DNA of 10,394 bases from an uncultured Sphingosinicella sp. (GTDB taxonomy: Bacteria > Pseudomonadota > Alphaproteobacteria > Sphingomonadales > Sphingomonadaceae). The position numbers were made by a program, and so were the translations under genes. Below the pieces are notes generated by a model. That model had not been told where the DNA came from, made no database searches, and saw nothing but the letters and a program-made list of their open reading frames with translations. Shown here piece by piece: positions 5,972 to 10,394 of the stretch (positions are counted from its first letter, which is position 1; each line of letters begins with the position of its first letter). Location of the stretch: NCBI GenBank assembly GCA_946886275.1, contig CAMPIH010000077.1:1-10394 (forward strand), given 5' to 3'.

Positions 5972-8128
5972 ATGTTGCTTCGAGTCTCGCTGTCCGCCCT
6001 CGCCGTCGCTCTCGCCTCCCCCGGAATCGCCTTCGCCCAGAGCGGATCCCAAACCGACGAGGAGGCGATCATCATCACCGCGGCGCGGACCCGGCTGCCG
6101 GCCAGCGCGCTTCCGCTGACCGTCGACGTCGTCGACTCCGAAGCGCTCAGGCAGCAGGTGCAGCTGTCGGGCTCGACGGTCGACGCCGTCTCGGCGCTCC
6201 TCCCCTCCTTCTCGCCGACCCGGGAGAAATTGTCCGGTTCGGGCGAAAGCCTTCGCGGCCGATCGCCGCTCTACGCGATCAACGGGATCCCGCAGTCGAC
6301 CCCGATCCGCGACGGCTCGCGCGACGGCTATACGATCGATCCCTTCTTCATCGACCGGGTCGAGGTGATCTATGGATCGAACGCGCTCCAGGGGATCGGC
6401 GCGACCGGCGGAGTGGTCAACCAGGTCACGGTCGGCGCGCCCGCCCAGGACGGAATGGCCATTCGCTCGCTCCTCCAGGGGAGCGCCGCCGACGGTTTCG
6501 ACGGGGCGGGACTCGGCGGCAAGGTCGGAGCGCTCGTCGGCTACCGCTCCGGCGCGTTCGATTCGAGCGTCGGCGCGACCTTCGAGCGGCGCGGCGTGTA
6601 TCGCGACGGCCACGGCAACACTATCGGCGTCGACGGCACCCAGGGAGAGGTCCAGGACAGCGATTCCTGGTCGGTGTTCGGCCGCTTCGGCTATGCGATC
6701 GGCCCGACCACCCGGCTGGAAATCGTCGCCAACCGGTTCGAGCTGGAAGGCAATGGCCATTATGTCCTCGTTCCCGGCAACCGCGCTCTGGACGTTCCGG
6801 CGAGCAGCCGGCGAGGCACCATCCAGGGCGATCCGCCGTCCAACCGGGCGGAGCTGCTGTCGGCGGCTCTGACCGACGAGGATCTGGGCGGCGGTAATCT
6901 CGCGGTGCAGGCCTTTTTCAGCCGAACCCGCGACATTTTCGGCGGCCTCGTCACCGACACGTTCCAGGATCCCAGCATCGATCCGACCGGCAATCTGTTC
7001 GACCAGTCGGCGAACCTGTCGCGCAAGGTCGGCGCCAAGATCAGCTACGAGCGGGCGATGCCGGGCTTCGAGGACCTCACCCTGACTCTCGGCTTCGACG
7101 CTCTGTTCGACCGGACCGAGCAATATCTCGTCCAGACCGGCCGGACCTGGGTACCGAAGACCGATTTCAGGAGCCTGGCGCCCTTCGCCCAGGCCAATCT
7201 CGCCTTGATGGACGGACTCGTCCGGATCGCCGGCGGCGCCCGCTACGAGGACGTCAAGCTCAAGGTCGGCGATTTCGAGACCCTGGCCTCCTACGGCGCC
7301 GACGATCCCGACGATCTTTCGACCTACGCGCCGGTCTTCGTCTCCGGCGGAAGCCCGTCCTTCCGGGAGCTGCTGTGGAACGGCGGACTGATCGTCGAGC
7401 CGATGCGGGGACTTCGCGCCTATGGCAGCTATGCCGAAGGCTATACGATCGCCGACATCGGCAGGATCCTTCGCGGAATCGAGGAGGAAGGCGTCGACGT
7501 CGACGATTATCTCGCGCTGGAGCCGGTCATCTCCAACAATCGCGAGATCGGCGTGGAATGGAATCGCGGCGCCATCGATGCCTCGATCAGCTATTTCTGG
7601 TCATCGAGCGACCTGGGCTCTTTGCTCGTGCTCGGCCAGGACGGAATCTTCAGCGTCTCGCGCCAGCCGATCCATATCGAGGGGCTGGAGGCGAGCCTCG
7701 CCTGGCGGACCCCGATCGAGGGACTATCGCTCAGCGCCGCCTATAGCGGGATCGAGGGCCAGACCGACAGCAACGACGCCGACGACCTGGTGAACAACGA
7801 TCTCGACGGTGCCAACATCTCGCCCGATCGTCTCAACCTCGCCGCGGACTATCGCTCCGGACCGCTGACGGCCCGGCTCCAGTCGCGTTTCTACCTGCCG
7901 CGCACGTTCAACGACGCCAGCGTCGACACCGACTTCGAAGGCTATGTGTTGATCGACGCCTTCCTGGCCTACCAGACCGGGATGGGGGAGTTGTCGCTCG
8001 CCGTTCAGAACCTCACCGACGAATATTATCTCACCTACGACAGCGACACCGTTCGAACCTTCGACAACAACCGCTTCTACGCCGGCCGCGGCCGGACCTT
8101 CAGCCTCGCCTGGCGCGCCAATTTCTGA
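5972..8128 (+). CDS. TonB-dependent siderophore receptor, IutA-like
   Basis: Outer-membrane beta-barrel gate of 718 residues that takes up a ferric siderophore using TonB energy. A signal peptide covers residues 1-22 (cleavage after AFA). A TonB-box-like stretch (EEAIIITAAR, 30-39) follows, then the plug with ALLPSFSP, SLRGRSPLYAINGIPQ (93-108) and IDRVEVIYGSNALQGIGATGGVVNQVT (127-153). The rest is barrel strands, and the last residues, SLAWRANF, end in the Phe expected for outer-membrane insertion. The plug reminds me most of the IutA group, which binds citrate- or carboxylate-type siderophores, but the substrate cannot be read from sequence. AAGGGG lies 5 bases before the start. The stop overlaps the next start by one base. 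No siderophore synthesis genes are in the window, so a siderophore from elsewhere is plausible. Confidence 0.92.
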   Translation: MLLRVSLSALAVALASPGIAFAQSGSQTDEEAIIITAARTRLPASALPLTVDVVDSEALRQQVQLSGSTVDAVSALLPSFSPTREKLSGSGESLRGRSPLYAINGIPQSTPIRDGSRDGYTIDPFFIDRVEVIYGSNALQGIGATGGVVNQVTVGAPAQDGMAIRSLLQGSAADGFDGAGLGGKVGALVGYRSGAFDSSVGATFERRGVYRDGHGNTIGVDGTQGEVQDSDSWSVFGRFGYAIGPTTRLEIVANRFELEGNGHYVLVPGNRALDVPASSRRGTIQGDPPSNRAELLSAALTDEDLGGGNLAVQAFFSRTRDIFGGLVTDTFQDPSIDPTGNLFDQSANLSRKVGAKISYERAMPGFEDLTLTLGFDALFDRTEQYLVQTGRTWVPKTDFRSLAPFAQANLALMDGLVRIAGGARYEDVKLKVGDFETLASYGADDPDDLSTYAPVFVSGGSPSFRELLWNGGLIVEPMRGLRAYGSYAEGYTIADIGRILRGIEEEGVDVDDYLALEPVISNNREIGVEWNRGAIDASISYFWSSSDLGSLLVLGQDGIFSVSRQPIHIEGLEASLAWRTPIEGLSLSAAYSGIEGQTDSNDADDLVNNDLDGANISPDRLNLAADYRSGPLTARLQSRFYLPRTFNDASVDTDFEGYVLIDAFLAYQTGMGELSLAVQNLTDEYYLTYDSDTVRTFDNNRFYAGRGRTFSLAWRANF

Positions 8129-9213
8129 TGAGCTTCCTCGCTCTCCTCCACCGCTGGGCCGGCGGGATATTGGGGCTATTGCTCGCCATCATCGGCCTCA
8201 GCGGCACGATCCTGGTGTGGGAGGAGAGCTGGATCGGCCTGCCCGGAGCGGACGATCCGCTCCGATCCGATCCCGCGTCGGCCGGACAAGCGGTGGCCGC
8301 GGCGATCGCGGAGGATCCGCAATTGTCGCGGATGACGTTCGCCGACGACCGGATGGGCCTTCACCAGGCGATCTTCGCCGACGGCGGCGGCGCCTATCTC
8401 ACCCAGTCGGGAGCCCTGGTCGACCGCTGGGACAGTTTGTGGGGACGGCCGGAGCTGTGGCTGTTCGATCTCCACCATTATCTGTTCGGCGGCGATGCCG
8501 GCCTGTGGGTGACCGGATCCCTGGGCGTCCTCCTTTTGGCCTTCGCCGTCACCGGACTCATCCTGTGGTGGCGAACCCGAAAGACGTTCAGGTTCCGGCT
8601 ATGGCCGGCGCGGATGACGAGGAGCGCGATCGTCCGCCATCATCGCGATCTGGGCGCAGTCGCTTCACCGCTGCTGATCCTCAGCGCGCTGACCGGCACC
8701 TTCATGGTCTTCCCGGCGGCATCGGCAGCCCTGCTCTCGCCCTTGACCGACGCGAAGACGAAGCCTGCGCCGCCCGCTGCGACCGGGACGGTCGGTCCCG
8801 CCACCGACTGGGTAAAGGTGATGAGGAACGCCCAGGCCGCCTTTCCCGAGGCCCTGCCCCGACGGCTGACCCTTCCCGACCGGCCCGGCGCACCGCTCGT
8901 GCTTCGATTGAAGCAGGAATTCGAATGGACCCCGAACGGCCGGACCTATGTCTATCTCGATCCGGCCAGCGCTCAGGTGCTCGGGATCGACGACCCCGCG
9001 AGCGGCGACATAGCGGCGGCGATCACCGAGAAATATTATCCGGTCCACGCCGCCAAGGTCGGCGGAATGCTGTGGCGGCTGATTCTGACCTTCTCCGGCC
9101 TCACTTTGGTCATGCTGGGCACCCTGGCGAGCTGGAGCTTCTGGTTCGCCAAGCCGGCGAGGCCCGAGTCGAGGCCGATCCGGCGGGAGCCGGTCACCGA
9201 AGCGGCGGAGTAA
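8128..9213 (+). CDS. PepSY-associated membrane protein (PiuB/iron-uptake type)
   Basis: Inner-membrane protein of 361 residues in the PepSY_TM family, often encoded beside TonB receptors and thought to help reduce or release iron from siderophores in the periplasm. Four transmembrane helices are visible at about 11-31, 127-148, 173-197 and 315-338, with periplasmic domains between helices 1-2 and 3-4. Histidines typical of the family occur in LLHRWAGG (H8), FDLHHYLFGG (H116, H117) and VRHHRDLGA (H171, H172), and some could bind heme. Its ATG overlaps the receptor stop (TGATG), so the two are translationally coupled and should act on the same iron source. The C-terminus is a short Arg/Glu-rich cytoplasmic tail. 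I see no convincing terminator after its stop. Confidence 0.9.
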   Translation: MSFLALLHRWAGGILGLLLAIIGLSGTILVWEESWIGLPGADDPLRSDPASAGQAVAAAIAEDPQLSRMTFADDRMGLHQAIFADGGGAYLTQSGALVDRWDSLWGRPELWLFDLHHYLFGGDAGLWVTGSLGVLLLAFAVTGLILWWRTRKTFRFRLWPARMTRSAIVRHHRDLGAVASPLLILSALTGTFMVFPAASAALLSPLTDAKTKPAPPAATGTVGPATDWVKVMRNAQAAFPEALPRRLTLPDRPGAPLVLRLKQEFEWTPNGRTYVYLDPASAQVLGIDDPASGDIAAAITEKYYPVHAAKVGGMLWRLILTFSGLTLVMLGTLASWSFWFAKPARPESRPIRREPVTEAAE

Positions 9214-9291
9214 GCGCGAACCCCCGAGAGAAGACGGTCACCACATTCTCGGCGGCTGCCAGTCGCCGAGCCCGGATCCTCGGCTCCTTCA

Positions 9292-9304
9292 CATGAAGTT
9301 CATG
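9292..9304. promoter_or_regulatory. 6-1-6 palindrome upstream of mreB
   Basis: CATGAAGTTCATG is a perfect inverted repeat around a central G, preceded by TTCA so that TTCACATGAA overlaps its left half. A related perfect 10-bp palindrome, GTTCATGAAC, lies at 9372-9381 over the mreB start codon. Two similar sites 70 bases apart could be a regulator's operators, but short palindromes also arise by chance. Confidence 0.25.
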
Positions 9305-9357
9305 CAGCGGGCACTTGATGCGGTATGGCAGAGCGACGGCACGTGCCAGCCGAGTAG

Positions 9358-10394
<1,037 letters not shown>

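Noticed and set aside
5774..7123. Minus-strand open frame of 449 codons
   Set aside because: It is antisense to the TonB receptor's signal peptide, plug and early barrel, and crosses the regulatory region. No family is recognisable.
9248..9270. 7-bp hairpin after the PepSY gene as a terminator
   Set aside because: The stem (9248-9254 with 9264-9270) is perfect, but no T-run follows, so an intrinsic terminator is not supported.
8217..9296. Plus-strand open frame of 359 codons
   Set aside because: It overlaps the PepSY membrane protein out of frame and gives an Arg-rich product with no membrane segments.

Overview
The window is GC-rich, densely packed DNA from an alphaproteobacterium, most likely a member of the Sphingomonadales. 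The pointers are a Cox15-type heme A synthase next to cutA and rplM-rpsI, a ribosomal protein S9 with a long Ala/Glu/Pro-rich N-terminal extension, a small lipoprotein behind rpsI, and a TonB-receptor/PepSY pair under a Fur-like box. The species assignment is inferred from protein flavour, not from a search.

Layout. Bases 1-298 hold no convincing complete gene, but they carry a possible general-stress (EcfG-type) promoter that points left toward a gene start at base 40. Bases 299-1369 (minus) encode a secreted DUF5694 protein of the TraB/GumN-like fold. Bases 1482-2860 (plus) are a translationally coupled pair, ctaA (heme A synthase) and cutA. A short intergenic region with a 14-bp palindrome, a sigma70-like promoter and a leader hairpin leads into rplM-rpsI (3036-4087), which a textbook intrinsic terminator closes at 4122-4151. 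A small lipoprotein gene (4237-4509) then runs stop-to-stop into a minus-strand block: a single-domain globin (4510-4932) and, upstream of it, a DUF1499 membrane protein (5040-5816).

Bases 5972-9213 (plus) are an iron-uptake operon: an IutA-like TonB-dependent outer-membrane receptor, followed with a 1-base overlap by a four-helix PepSY membrane protein. The leader has a 7-1-7 Fur-like box and an 8-bp inverted repeat whose right arm contains the Shine-Dalgarno sequence. Bases 9376 to the end hold an almost complete MreB gene with codon use unlike its neighbours. It looks like a divergent MreB copy and is cut by the window edge just before its expected stop.

How the genes relate. Most of the window is core metabolism and translation. 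Heme and iron recur (heme A synthesis, a heme-binding globin, siderophore-iron uptake), but these are separate transcription units and nothing shows they form one system. I did not find a clearly new multi-gene system. The most interesting points are the putative structure over the receptor's ribosome-binding site, a globin with two expected polar heme-pocket residues replaced, the atypical mreB with palindromic repeats upstream, and the rplM leader.
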